Shown: positions 27,764 through 37,035, counted from the first letter of the stretch. The stretch is 64,000 bases of DNA from Bacteroidota bacterium (GCA_016706255.1 JADJJZ010000003.1:592501-656500); one strand, 5' to 3'. The notes: generated from the letters alone by a model not told the origin. Made by a program: numbers and translations.

Positions 27764-30427
27764 ATGAAAAAATTATTCGCAATACTCACTTTCGTTTTGT
27801 TTGCAGGAGCACTGCAGGCGCAAACACCAGATCCGGAAGTTGATAAAATGAATTACACGCGCAAAATGATGTACGGCGATGCATTAATGTCTGCCGGAAG
27901 TTATTACAATGCGCAAGATGTATACAAAATGGCATATGATGATGATGCTACACAAGAAGCTGCATATAAATTAGCGCGTGCTTATTATTTAGCACGTAAT
28001 TATAAAGAAGCTGAAAAATGGTATAAAACTTCAATGGAAGCAGGTAAATCAAAAGATGAATATCCTGAATCAGGTTTTTATTATGCCATGAGTTTGAAAT
28101 ATAACGGTAAATATGCCGAAGCAAAAGAAGCCTTTAAAGCAGTTGGAAAAAACAGCAAATTAAAAGGCCCTGTAGGAACTGCATTAAAACGCCAGGCAAA
28201 AAACGAAGACAAAGGTTGTGATTTAGCAATCGAGTTAGGTAAAAAACCTGCTGACGTAAATGTTGAACACCTTGGATCAAAAGTAAATAATAACTATACT
28301 GACTTCTCACCAAAATACAATCCTGATAACAACTTAACGTATGCTTCGCTGGTATCGGAAAATGTAATTGAAATGGGAACAACTCAAAAAACTGAGTTGC
28401 GTGCACGCATTTTCGAATCTGCAGCAGATGGTGATTCTTGGGCACAGGCAAAAGAAATGTCAGCGCCATTTAACAAAGGAAATGCACATACCGGAAACGG
28501 TGCTTATTCACCTGATGGAAAACGTTTTTATTACACAGAATGTAACCCGAACGATTCACTCGTAATGGTTTGTAAAATATTTGTGAGCGAATGGGAAGCC
28601 GGTGAATGGCAAAATGGTAAAGAAGTAACTCAGGTAAACGAACCGGACATTACTTCTACGCATCCTGCAGTTGGTACTTTTAAAGGAAAAGAATATCTCT
28701 ATTTTTCTTCTAACCGCACAGGTGGCCGTGGTGGTATGGATATTTGGTATTCTGAAATTCAGAACAAAGGAAAAAATTACACCAACCCAATTAACTGTGG
28801 AACAAAAATTAATACAACAGGTGATGAAATAACTCCTTTTTATAATGAAGAACAACAAATGTTTTATTTCAGCTCAAACGGGCAAATTAACATTGGTGGA
28901 TTCGATATTTATAAATCAAAAGGCGGATTAAAATCATTTGATGCTCCGCAAAATCTTGGTTTACCTTTTAACAGTTCAGTAGATGATTTTTATTTCTCTA
29001 CAGATAAATCAGGTAAAAAAGGATTCTTCGTTTCAAACCGTAAAGGTGGTTTCTCTGTAAAAAGTGAAACTTGTTGTGATGATATTTATGCGTATAAATA
29101 TCCACCGGAATTTGTAATCATGGCAAGAGCTATTGATCAAAATACCAATCAGCCTATTTATGGTGCATCTATCGACTTAATGCGTTCAGGTGCTAAAATG
29201 GACTCTTCCGTTACTAAAACAGCAAATACCTACGAAGATTTCTTCTTAGGAACTGCTCAGGATAAATTTGAATTAACTGCTTATAAAGACAAGTACAAAA
29301 ACGGTAAAGCAACTACTTCTACTGTTGGTCTGAAAGAAAATGATACTTTATTTGTTGATATCGTATTAGAGCCTATTATCGAAATGAAACCAATTGAGGT
29401 AAAAAACATTTACTATACATTGGGTAGCTGGGATTTACGTCCTGAATCATTTGTAGCGCTTGACTCTATTTATAATATCCTGCAGCTAAGTCCGCAATTA
29501 AAAGTTGAAATTGGTTCACATACCGATAGCCGTGATACTGAAGATAGAAATAAAGTCCTTTCTCAGCATCGTGCTGATACCGTTGTGAGTTATTTAATTT
29601 CAAAAGGTATTGCTGCTGAACGATTGGTTGCAGTTGGTTATGGCGAGTCAACTCCTAGAACATTATCATCTGATATTAAATTGCCGAGTGGTAATACCGT
29701 TCCAAACGGAACAGTATTAGTTGAATCATTTATTCAAAAATATAAAGGTGAAGATTTTGAATATCTGCACCAGTTAAATCGTAGAACTGAATTTACTATT
29801 ATCGGTGTAATTCCAAATGCGATTATTAAATATGATGAAGCTACCATTGAAGCAAATGAAGCACGTAAACGTGAAGAAGAAGCGAAACGTGAAAAACAAT
29901 TGCAAGATTTACAACAGGTAGATGAAACTGATACTCCTGATGCCGGTGAAGTTAAAACAAACACCAATACCAACACAGGAACTAAAAACACAAAAAATAC
30001 CGGAACTAAAACTACCACAACAACTCCTGCAGCAGGCGCTTTAGATGCTACACTTACTAAAAAAGGTAACATGTATGAAGGTAATGCATCAGTAAATGGT
30101 AAAGTTCAAACTAAATACATCCTTAACTTAAGCCCGCAAATTGTTGTGGCAATGGTTAGCAAAGATTATTTCATTAAATTATGGGAAGCAGGTGCAATTA
30201 CTGATGCTGACTTTAAAAATGAGAAACCAACAGATCTTGGAAACGGAACTACAGTTAAAGGTGATGTATTCGTAATTAAAACATTACAATTGGGAGATAT
30301 CACTTTAACAAATGTTGATTGTAAATTAAGCCTTACCAGCACTCAAAACCTCGTTGTAGGTGCTAAAGTGGTTGAAAAAGGTGGATGTACTTTCGAAGCT
30401 GATAAAGCGAAATTTAAATGTAAATAA
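27764..30427 (+). CDS. PorE-like OmpA-family protein with C-terminal degenerate retropepsin-like domain
   Basis: 887 residues. Signal peptide about 1-20; TPR-like helices about 25-135; PD40/WD40-like propeller about 185-445 (S-P-D-G-K-R-F-Y, Y-F-S-S-N-R-x-G-G-x-G-G-x-D-I-W); CarboxypepD_reg-like domain about 450-540; OmpA peptidoglycan-binding domain about 545-690 (GSHTDSR, L-S-Q-H-R-A-D-T-V); a charged then Thr/Asn-rich linker about 695-762. A final domain, about 767-887, follows the pattern of Bacteroidota retropepsin-like proteases (V-N-G, strand-rich core, G-N-G-T-x-x-G-D, L-x-L-G-D-I-T-L-x-N-V, L-V-V-G), but the place of the catalytic D-T-G holds N788-L-S-P-Q792. The first five parts match PorE-type T9SS proteins that tie the machine to peptidoglycan. 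Confidence 0.9.
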   Translation: MKKLFAILTFVLFAGALQAQTPDPEVDKMNYTRKMMYGDALMSAGSYYNAQDVYKMAYDDDATQEAAYKLARAYYLARNYKEAEKWYKTSMEAGKSKDEYPESGFYYAMSLKYNGKYAEAKEAFKAVGKNSKLKGPVGTALKRQAKNEDKGCDLAIELGKKPADVNVEHLGSKVNNNYTDFSPKYNPDNNLTYASLVSENVIEMGTTQKTELRARIFESAADGDSWAQAKEMSAPFNKGNAHTGNGAYSPDGKRFYYTECNPNDSLVMVCKIFVSEWEAGEWQNGKEVTQVNEPDITSTHPAVGTFKGKEYLYFSSNRTGGRGGMDIWYSEIQNKGKNYTNPINCGTKINTTGDEITPFYNEEQQMFYFSSNGQINIGGFDIYKSKGGLKSFDAPQNLGLPFNSSVDDFYFSTDKSGKKGFFVSNRKGGFSVKSETCCDDIYAYKYPPEFVIMARAIDQNTNQPIYGASIDLMRSGAKMDSSVTKTANTYEDFFLGTAQDKFELTAYKDKYKNGKATTSTVGLKENDTLFVDIVLEPIIEMKPIEVKNIYYTLGSWDLRPESFVALDSIYNILQLSPQLKVEIGSHTDSRDTEDRNKVLSQHRADTVVSYLISKGIAAERLVAVGYGESTPRTLSSDIKLPSGNTVPNGTVLVESFIQKYKGEDFEYLHQLNRRTEFTIIGVIPNAIIKYDEATIEANEARKREEEAKREKQLQDLQQVDETDTPDAGEVKTNTNTNTGTKNTKNTGTKTTTTTPAAGALDATLTKKGNMYEGNASVNGKVQTKYILNLSPQIVVAMVSKDYFIKLWEAGAITDADFKNEKPTDLGNGTTVKGDVFVIKTLQLGDITLTNVDCKLSLTSTQNLVVGAKVVEKGGCTFEADKAKFKCK

Positions 30428-30440
30428 ATTTTTTAGCCAC

Positions 30441-30477
30441 AAAAAAAAGCGATTCATTTTGGTGAATCGCTTTTTTT
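30441..30477 (+). terminator. Strong rho-independent terminator
   Basis: GCGATTCA and TGAATCGC pair perfectly around a 6-nt loop, extended by flanking A and T runs to about 15 bp. It follows the OmpA-family gene by 13 bp. Because A-runs flank the left side too, it can also serve the convergent DUF423 gene. Confidence 0.9.
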
Positions 30478-30515
30478 GTTTTTAGGAATTGACTAATCAA
30501 TAAAATTAATTCAAG

Positions 30516-30917
30516 TTATTTATTAGTTGCACGAAATAAAACGATCCAACCAGCGATGAGGGATAATCCGCCAAGCGGTGTAATAGCACCGAGCCAGCTT
30601 AATCTTGTTCCCAATAATGGTTCAGAAAGGGTGAGGAGATATAAACTTCCGCTAAAAATAATCATCCCGGTTAAAAACAGGGCAATTGCGTATTTGGCTA
30701 ACTTCGGATTTAACAGATGGTAGCCTAATCCAACCGCCAACAATGCAAAAGTGTGATAAAACTGATAGCGCACTCCGGTTTCGAAAATCCTGATATCATC
30801 AGCCTGCATTTTGCCGGCTTCAACCATACTTTCAAGGCCATGAGCACCAAAAGCACCTAAAGCAACACTCAGGCCGCCTAGCAGCGCTGCAATGCCAATT
30901 ATCTTTTTTTGATTCAT
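30516..30917 (-). CDS. DUF423 small membrane protein (YgdD family)
   Basis: 133 residues with four hydrophobic segments. The family signature appears at the start (A-A-L-L-G-G-L-S-V-A-L-G-A-F-G-A-H-G-L) and in the R-Y-Q-F-Y-H-T-F-A-L-L segment, with W-L-G-A-I-T-P-L-G-G-L-S at the end. Members are inner-membrane proteins of unknown biochemical function. It shares its upstream region with the divergent gene at 30996, and that region contains a direct repeat and an inverted repeat that may be an operator. Confidence 0.92.
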   Translation of the reverse strand: MNQKKIIGIAALLGGLSVALGAFGAHGLESMVEAGKMQADDIRIFETGVRYQFYHTFALLAVGLGYHLLNPKLAKYAIALFLTGMIIFSGSLYLLTLSEPLLGTRLSWLGAITPLGGLSLIAGWIVLFRATNK

Positions 30918-30939
30918 ATTATAGAAATTGATGTGTATA

Positions 30940-30976
30940 CGTTAATTCGCATACCCGTTAATTCGGGTTAGTTTTG
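30940..30976. promoter_or_regulatory. Divergent regulatory region with repeat and -7 box
   Basis: CGTTAATTCG occurs twice (30940-30949 and 30956-30965), 16 bp apart. The second copy sits in the inverted repeat ACCCG-TTAATT-CGGGT (30953-30968). TAGTTTTG (30969-30976) matches TAnnTTTG for the plus-strand gene starting at 30996. The repeats would lie across the -33 region, where a regulator could act. Confidence 0.45.
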
Positions 30977-30995
30977 CAAAGGTAAGCAACGAATT

Positions 30996-33590
30996 ATGAG
31001 CAAAAGCAAACTTTTTATTGTCAGTGGAATAGCCGCAGTTGCCGTGTTACTGACGGTGTACCTTTTGTTTTTTAATAAAACTAACGAAAAGGTGCTCAAT
31101 GCAATGCCTGAAGAGGTAATCTGTTTTTTTGATATTCATAACGCCAACGATTTTTCCATTTTATTGAATCAAAACCCAATGTTTGGCGAATTGGAAAAAA
31201 CACAACTTATTGGCGAACTGAAACAAGATTTGAATTTATATGCATCAGCATTATCCACTAATCCTGAACTGCTAAGTGATGTGCTCAATAATAATTTAAT
31301 TGCCGGCGCTTTTGCGGGAGGGAAAACAGAAGTAGATTATCTATTATTACTACAATTAAAAGAAGCATCCCGTTTAAATCTAAAAAACTTTTTACCGGTT
31401 TTAAATAATAAAAAACCAACTGCAACGCCCCACACTTTTGAAAGAGTAACCATTTATGAATTAAAATATCCCAACAGCGATACCGCATTTTCGTTTGCCA
31501 TGGAAAATGGAATTTTTATTTACAGCACTTCCGCTGTTCTGGTCGAAAATGCTATTCTACAATTAAAAAAAGGAAATCCTGTTACAGAAAATGCTGCTTT
31601 TAATGATGTTTATGATAAAATGAATACCACTAAAGGTTATAGTTTTTATGTAAATGTCCCCCAACTGGCTGATTATTTTTCGATGTTCAGTACTAACGAA
31701 AAATTTCCGGCTATTATGAAAATGAAAACATTTGCGTCATGGATTGGTGTTCAACCTGAAATTGGACCAAACGGAATTACATTAAACGGTTATGCCTCTG
31801 CATCCGGTGGTGAACAAGAATTTACGCTTGCTAAATATCATGGACAATATGCTGCTGAAATGCATGAAGCGGTGCCTGCAAATACTGTTGCGTTATATCG
31901 AATCAATGCTGAGCAGATTGCAGAAAATATTGCAGCCGGATTGAAAGATGAAAAACTGAACCGGGAATTTTTCGATTATTGGTCGCCCTGGCTTTCTGAA
32001 AATATATTAATTGGTGTATCCGAATCGTTGGATGAACATGTTGACCGCAGAACATATCTTATTTTGCCTGCAAAAGATAAAAAACTGGCCGAGAGTAAAT
32101 TGAAATATGCAGTGGTGCAGGATACACTGCAATACAGAGGTCATCAATTAATGGAATTAAATTGTTATGCCATAGCCGGTAAACTAAGTGGTATGCAAAT
32201 GCCTGAATATTGTTATGGCACCTGGGTGAATCAATCGCTGGTAATTACTTTCGATAAACTGCAGATTGCAAATATGATTGATGCAATTGAAAATGGTAAT
32301 ACCTTAGATAAAGATGCTGATTATGCCAATTTTAAAAAGCATGTATCTACAACATTTAATAATGCCATATATGTTGATTTATCTAAGAGTACACAAATTG
32401 TAAAATCTTTTGTTTCAGATAAACATATTGACTCAGTTGAACAAAATTTTAGTTTATTGCAACTGTTTTCACAAATGGAATTTCAATTTACTGAAAACAA
32501 AGATATGTATCTTGTTAATGGCTTTGTAACCTTCCAATCCAATCCAACCAGAAAAGGTGGTATTTTATGGAAGATAGAAGTTGATCAACCCATAGCGTGC
32601 GGTCCGTTTGCTGTAAAAAACCACAATAATGGTCAGCAAAATATTGTGGTACAGGATACCACTAATATGTTATATATGATTTCTGCAAATGGCGATGTTG
32701 TTTGGAAACGTCAGTTGCAGGATAAAATTATCAGCACAATTCACGAAGTAGATTTTTACGGAAATAATAAAACGCAATTATTATTTAACACAAGTTCAGG
32801 AATTTATTTAATTGATATTAATGGCGAGCCTGTTGAAGGATTTCCGATTTCATTGACAACAAAAATAATCAACCCGATTGCGTTGGTTAAGCAGGGTATG
32901 AATGATTACAGGATGTTTGTTGGATGCGAAAATGGAAATGTGTATGGTTATTATAAAGATGGTAAACCGGTTGGAGGTTGGAACCCACAAAAAGGTGCCG
33001 GACAAATTTCCTTACCGATATTTTCTTTTACTTTTCAAAAGGGGCTTACAATAGGATATTTAAATAATACGGCTATTCAGTTGAAAAAGGAAAATGGTTC
33101 ATCAATACAAACTGTTCCTTTAAAAAACCCTACAGCAGATATTTTTACAACAAATAAATTGCTTGCAGTATTAGACAATAAAGGCAATGTTGTAACTATC
33201 GACAGTACCTTAAAAATATCGAATTATGCAGCCGATGGAAATTGGACAGACATGCTATTTTCTGATGTGGATGCAGATGATACATTAGATGTTATTTATC
33301 AGGAAGACGATTATTTTAAAGCACGTAGTATTTCCGGAAAAGGCATTTTTGTAGCTGAGGCGTTACCTGCTATAGATAAGTTGGTAGATATAACATTTGA
33401 GGGAACACATTATTTCGGATATAGTACTTTAGATAAGCAATTGTATTTATATACAGCGACCGGGCAAATAATAAAAGGGTTCCCGGTGCAGGGTTCTGCG
33501 GATGCTGTTATAGATGATATATCCGGTAATGGGGATAAAGTGCTGATAACCACAATCGGAAAAACTGTGCTCGCATATAGGATTTTGTAA
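30996..33590 (+). CDS. Large membrane-anchored protein, propeller-like C-terminal half, unknown function
   Basis: 864 residues. One N-terminal membrane segment (about 7-27) anchors it with the bulk outside the cytoplasm. The first half (about 35-505) looks like a DUF3352-type domain: strands such as E-E-V-I-C-F-F-D-I-H-N and repeated A-x-x-L-K patterns. The second half (about 515-864) has seven or so WD/PQQ-like repeats (VQDTTNMLYMISANGDVVWK, then IYLIDINGEPVEGFP and VYGYYKDGKPVGGW) and resembles a beta-propeller. No catalytic motif is seen. purC begins 23 bp after its stop, so the two may share a transcript. The function is unknown. Confidence 0.8.
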   Translation: MSKSKLFIVSGIAAVAVLLTVYLLFFNKTNEKVLNAMPEEVICFFDIHNANDFSILLNQNPMFGELEKTQLIGELKQDLNLYASALSTNPELLSDVLNNNLIAGAFAGGKTEVDYLLLLQLKEASRLNLKNFLPVLNNKKPTATPHTFERVTIYELKYPNSDTAFSFAMENGIFIYSTSAVLVENAILQLKKGNPVTENAAFNDVYDKMNTTKGYSFYVNVPQLADYFSMFSTNEKFPAIMKMKTFASWIGVQPEIGPNGITLNGYASASGGEQEFTLAKYHGQYAAEMHEAVPANTVALYRINAEQIAENIAAGLKDEKLNREFFDYWSPWLSENILIGVSESLDEHVDRRTYLILPAKDKKLAESKLKYAVVQDTLQYRGHQLMELNCYAIAGKLSGMQMPEYCYGTWVNQSLVITFDKLQIANMIDAIENGNTLDKDADYANFKKHVSTTFNNAIYVDLSKSTQIVKSFVSDKHIDSVEQNFSLLQLFSQMEFQFTENKDMYLVNGFVTFQSNPTRKGGILWKIEVDQPIACGPFAVKNHNNGQQNIVVQDTTNMLYMISANGDVVWKRQLQDKIISTIHEVDFYGNNKTQLLFNTSSGIYLIDINGEPVEGFPISLTTKIINPIALVKQGMNDYRMFVGCENGNVYGYYKDGKPVGGWNPQKGAGQISLPIFSFTFQKGLTIGYLNNTAIQLKKENGSSIQTVPLKNPTADIFTTNKLLAVLDNKGNVVTIDSTLKISNYAADGNWTDMLFSDVDADDTLDVIYQEDDYFKARSISGKGIFVAEALPAIDKLVDITFEGTHYFGYSTLDKQLYLYTATGQIIKGFPVQGSADAVIDDISGNGDKVLITTIGKTVLAYRIL

Positions 33591-33613
33591 CTTTGTGGTT
33601 ATAATTTATCCAG

Positions 33614-34549
33614 ATGTCGATTCAAACCACAGAATTTAACTTACCGGGCGCAACAGCAGTTTATCATGGTAAGGTGCGTGATGTTTACACAATTAAAGAT
33701 GAAATTCTTGTAATGGTTGCCAGCGACCGAATTTCGGCCTTTGATGTAATCTTACCCCGGCCGATTCCTTTTAAAGGGCAGGTGTTAAATCAAATCGCAG
33801 CGTATTTTCTGGATGCTACAAAAGATATTGCTCCAAATTGGCTGATTTCAACACCTGATCCGCGTGTTGCAATTGGATATAAATGTGAACCCGTTAAAGT
33901 TGAAATGGTAATTCGCGGATATATGAGTGGGCATGCTGCAAGAGAATACAAAAGTGGTAAAAGAACAATTTGTGGTGTTGCAATGCCGGAAGGTATGAAG
34001 GAAAATGATCGTTTTCCGGAACCGATAATTACACCAACAACAAAAGCAGCAGCGGGGCATGATGAAGATATTTCACGTGAAGAAATTTTACGCACCGGTT
34101 TGGTTAGTGAATCTGATTACATGGTGATGGAAGATTACACGCGAAAATTATTTGCGCGCGGTACGGAAATGGCTGCGAAACAAGGATTAATTTTAGTTGA
34201 TACAAAATATGAATTTGGTTTATTAGATGGTAAAGTTGTTTTGATGGATGAAATCCATACTCCGGATTCATCACGTTATTTTATTCTCGATGGATATCAG
34301 GAACGTCAGGCAGCGGGCGCGCATCAAAAACAATTATCCAAAGAATTTGTCCGTGAGTGGCTGATAGAAAATGGATTTATGGGTAAAGAAGGACAAACCG
34401 TACCTGCAATGAGTGATGAATGGATAAAAACTATTTCAGACCGATATATTGAATTATATGAGCACGTTACAGGTAAAAGATTTGTTCCTGTTTTAAACAG
34501 TTTAAGCGAAATAGAAAAAAATATATTACTTGGCTTAAGTAGTTTATAA
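33614..34549 (+). CDS. purC: Phosphoribosylaminoimidazole-succinocarboxamide synthase
   Basis: 311 residues, the longer (yeast Ade1-like) form rather than the 235-residue E. coli form. Family marks are the start G-K-V-R-D-V-Y-T-I, A-S-D-R-I-S-A-F-D-V, the E-M-V-I-R-G-Y-M-S-G-H strand, and L-V-D-T-K-Y-E-F-G followed by D-E-I-H-T-P-D-S-S-R-Y. It joins CAIR and aspartate with ATP to form SAICAR in purine synthesis. No other pur genes are adjacent. Its end is 9 bp from the convergent barrel gene. Confidence 0.97.
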   Translation: MSIQTTEFNLPGATAVYHGKVRDVYTIKDEILVMVASDRISAFDVILPRPIPFKGQVLNQIAAYFLDATKDIAPNWLISTPDPRVAIGYKCEPVKVEMVIRGYMSGHAAREYKSGKRTICGVAMPEGMKENDRFPEPIITPTTKAAAGHDEDISREEILRTGLVSESDYMVMEDYTRKLFARGTEMAAKQGLILVDTKYEFGLLDGKVVLMDEIHTPDSSRYFILDGYQERQAAGAHQKQLSKEFVREWLIENGFMGKEGQTVPAMSDEWIKTISDRYIELYEHVTGKRFVPVLNSLSEIEKNILLGLSSL

Positions 34550-34558
34550 ATTAAAAGT

Positions 34559-35221
34559 TCAGAATTTATAATTTAAGCTGAACTGCCAACCTCCATCTGT
34601 CAAAAGTTGTGGTTTATATTCCGGGCCTGTCCAGTCATCAGGTGTTGATTTTGTGATAGGAATAAACGGAAATTGTCCAAACCTATTTGCTTTTATTCCT
34701 ACTTTATCTGCAATATTAATTCCGATATAACCTCCAATATTAAATCCGAAAATAAACCATACGCGCTCATATTCTTCGCTCCAGGCAATTGCGTCAGGAC
34801 CGGTTCGTTCTCCTTCTACCTTTAATGGATATGTGCCAAATATGCCAAAGTCGGTACCTAGAACTAAACTATGTTTAAACAGTGAAATCCAGTCAACCTG
34901 AATGCCCAGCGGCACTTCGAGGTAATCATAAGTATGACTTTCATAACCATTATAAATTGAATTTATTGATCCGGCATGTAAGTGTCTGTAGCGTAAGCCG
35001 TAATAATATCGGCCGTGGTCGCTATCTACAATGTTATTACCATATACTTCATGTTCATAAATAAGGCCTAATCCAAAAGTTTTATTATCAACCATACCTG
35101 ATTCATCGCCTCCAACAAATTTTGCATGACCATAATTGTTTTCAAATCGGAGATAAGCGTCCTGACTAAACACATCAATACTGCTAACAATGAAACAAAT
35201 TGTAAATACCACGTATTTCAT
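34559..35221 (-). CDS. Outer-membrane beta-barrel-like protein, unknown
   Basis: 220 residues with a signal peptide (about 1-19) and alternating polar/hydrophobic strands rich in Tyr and Gly. It ends with W-Q-F-S-L-N-Y-K-F, the C-terminal Phe of many outer-membrane barrels recognised by the Bam machinery. The size suggests eight strands. No close named family is recognised. It is convergent with purC. Confidence 0.72.
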   Translation of the reverse strand: MKYVVFTICFIVSSIDVFSQDAYLRFENNYGHAKFVGGDESGMVDNKTFGLGLIYEHEVYGNNIVDSDHGRYYYGLRYRHLHAGSINSIYNGYESHTYDYLEVPLGIQVDWISLFKHSLVLGTDFGIFGTYPLKVEGERTGPDAIAWSEEYERVWFIFGFNIGGYIGINIADKVGIKANRFGQFPFIPITKSTPDDWTGPEYKPQLLTDGGWQFSLNYKF

Positions 35222-35301
35222 AATGTACCAAATTTTTGGTGCAAGATAATACAGGATTTACTTTCTTCGAAATTTCAAATTTAATTCAATACAAATGGAA
35301 A

Positions 35302-36720
35302 TTAATCAGCAATAATTACTAATGATTTTGTAATCGAATTATTCCCTGATACAATTGTAACCGCATATAAACCGGTGGCGTATTTAGAAGTATTAATATT
35401 TATTGTTTTGTTACCTGTTTTGTTATAAATCGTTTCAACAATGTTTCCGTTAACAGTGGTAACAATAATTACTTCAATATCAGTACTCATGTTTTCGGCA
35501 TCAACAATAAATTCATTTATTGCAGGGTTGGGATAAATATTTAGCGATTGGGTTTCTAGGGCTTGTATATCATCAAAGCATAAGGTATTGATATTATATA
35601 AGTAAGTATATAATGTGTCGTTTTCGCACATCGATATTAAACGAAAATCATATGATGAGCAAGGGTGCAAATATCCTACAAGCCAATACCTATCTGACGT
35701 TAATTCTGTTGTAACAAAGTCATCTGTTCCTGAAATTGCATATTGTAACTCATAACTTGAACCCGCTTGATAGTCAGCAGTAATTTCAATTGCACCTTCG
35801 TAAATTGCGCCGGTTTCAATATTGCCGGCAACACAAGGGAATGTGACTTTTGGGTCATAGGTTTTATTAATTGCTTCTTCAACTTCATCCTCATCAAAAA
35901 TATAAGCATAAGAAAATTTTACCGTTTCACCGGAGAGTAGAACCGGTTGGTAAAAAATCACATTTAAATTATAATGACCCGATGCTGAGCCTTCGTAAAT
36001 ATAATCATAATAATGTGTGTTAGAGAGAGCGGTGTAAGCTCTTTCATTTTTTGAACCTGCTGCAAAATAGGTGTTAAATGCACTTCCAACCGCGCTGACC
36101 AGTGAGTATCCATCATTATCATATTTTGCTTCAATCGTATTCTCATTAGTATAACTATCTACCCAATATCCCTCAACATAAGGTTCAACTTCTCTGATAT
36201 AATAGTAATTGTGACCATCAAAAGAATTATTCGTGATTGAAACATGGTTTATAATGTATTTTTTATTGGTATAAATAATAGATTGATGTACCAGTGTAAA
36301 ATATGGCATATCACTAGTCCATTCAATTACAACACTATCCTCATTAGCTGAATAGTTAGTAAACCCACCTTTAACATCATTAAGCCAGCATGAAGTGTAG
36401 CTATTTATATAGTCTACTGTGTGACCCGAATTACTCCTATCAAAACGAAATGATTCATAATAGCTACCATTTATTAAATCACCGGAAAAATTAGGAAAAC
36501 CAGTTTCCCAGCCATCGCCATTAACATCCCAAATTACACTTCTATAAGGATCACCTGGGTTTACAAAATCTGCCGGAATAGAGTCTGCACCTAAAACACC
36601 ACATTCATTATAACCTAATTGAATATAGTTGGTTTTAGCAAAGGCAGAATTTCCAACTATTTGACTAAATCCTGCAGTAAGGGTGCCAAAAAATAAAATT
36701 GTAGTAAATAAATTCTTCAT
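35302..36720 (-). CDS. Secreted protein with T9SS type A sorting domain, unknown body
   Basis: 472 residues. The signal peptide covers about 1-19. The body (about 20-385) is beta-rich with many Tyr, Asn and Ser and conserved-looking Trp (V-I-W-D-V-N-G-D-G-W-E-T-G-F-P). An Ig/FN3-like region precedes the sorting domain (about 395-472; IYPNPAINEF, T-G-N-K, Y-A-T-G-L-Y-A-V). The Cys residues may form disulfides. No enzymatic motif is recognised. It is probably a surface or released protein. Confidence 0.83.
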   Translation of the reverse strand: MKNLFTTILFFGTLTAGFSQIVGNSAFAKTNYIQLGYNECGVLGADSIPADFVNPGDPYRSVIWDVNGDGWETGFPNFSGDLINGSYYESFRFDRSNSGHTVDYINSYTSCWLNDVKGGFTNYSANEDSVVIEWTSDMPYFTLVHQSIIYTNKKYIINHVSITNNSFDGHNYYYIREVEPYVEGYWVDSYTNENTIEAKYDNDGYSLVSAVGSAFNTYFAAGSKNERAYTALSNTHYYDYIYEGSASGHYNLNVIFYQPVLLSGETVKFSYAYIFDEDEVEEAINKTYDPKVTFPCVAGNIETGAIYEGAIEITADYQAGSSYELQYAISGTDDFVTTELTSDRYWLVGYLHPCSSYDFRLISMCENDTLYTYLYNINTLCFDDIQALETQSLNIYPNPAINEFIVDAENMSTDIEVIIVTTVNGNIVETIYNKTGNKTININTSKYATGLYAVTIVSGNNSITKSLVIIAD

Positions 36721-36863
36721 GGTTAAGTTTTAACCAAAATTACCAGGTGTTAAAATTTTGTTTGTCATGAGTAAAGCATAATTAAGTGCCTATAAATTTC
36801 ATGACTTTCTGATGTTATTTTATAGATATTGTTATGACAAAAAAGGTAGCAAATTGTATGCAA

Positions 36864-36903
36864 ATAAAAAAAGGGTTTTGACCATAACAGCCTGAAACCC
36901 TTT
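36864..36903 (-). terminator. Terminator downstream of tRNA-Arg
   Basis: AAAGGGTTT and AAACCCTTT pair over 9 bp around a 16-nt loop. Read on the minus strand the stem is followed by a run of T. It begins about 10 bp after the tRNA 3' end. Confidence 0.75.
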
Positions 36904-36912
36904 AATAAGTAG

Positions 36913-36985
36913 TGACCTCGGCAAGATTCGAACCTGCGACCCTCTGCTTAGAAGGCAGATGCTCTATCCACTGAGCTACGAGGCC
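36913..36985 (-). tRNA. tRNA-Arg (anticodon TCT)
   Basis: 73 nt that fold into a full cloverleaf. The acceptor GGCCTCG pairs with CGAGGTC (one G-T). The D arm is GCTC/GAGC, the anticodon stem TCTGC/GCAGA has the loop CTTCTAA (anticodon TCT), and the T arm GCAGG/CTTGC has the loop TTCGAAT. The discriminator base is A, and CCA is not encoded. It reads AGA/AGG arginine codons. Confidence 0.96.
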
Positions 36986-37004
36986 AATAGTTAATTAGCG
37001 GGTG

Positions 37005-37035
37005 CAAAGGTACGGATTTTACCTGAATTGTCAGA
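37005..37035 (-). promoter_or_regulatory. tRNA-Arg promoter
   Basis: On the minus strand TCTG (37032-37035), a 19-bp spacer and TACCTTTG (37005-37012) match -33 TTTG / -7 TAnnTTTG with a single mismatch. The -7 box is 19 bp upstream of the tRNA. The -33 box overlaps the stop codon of the gene ending at 37031. Confidence 0.75.

Noticed and set aside
29734..30072. 112-residue frame opposite the OmpA-family gene
   Set aside because: It mirrors the Thr/Asn/Lys-rich linker and overlaps a long gene with known domains.
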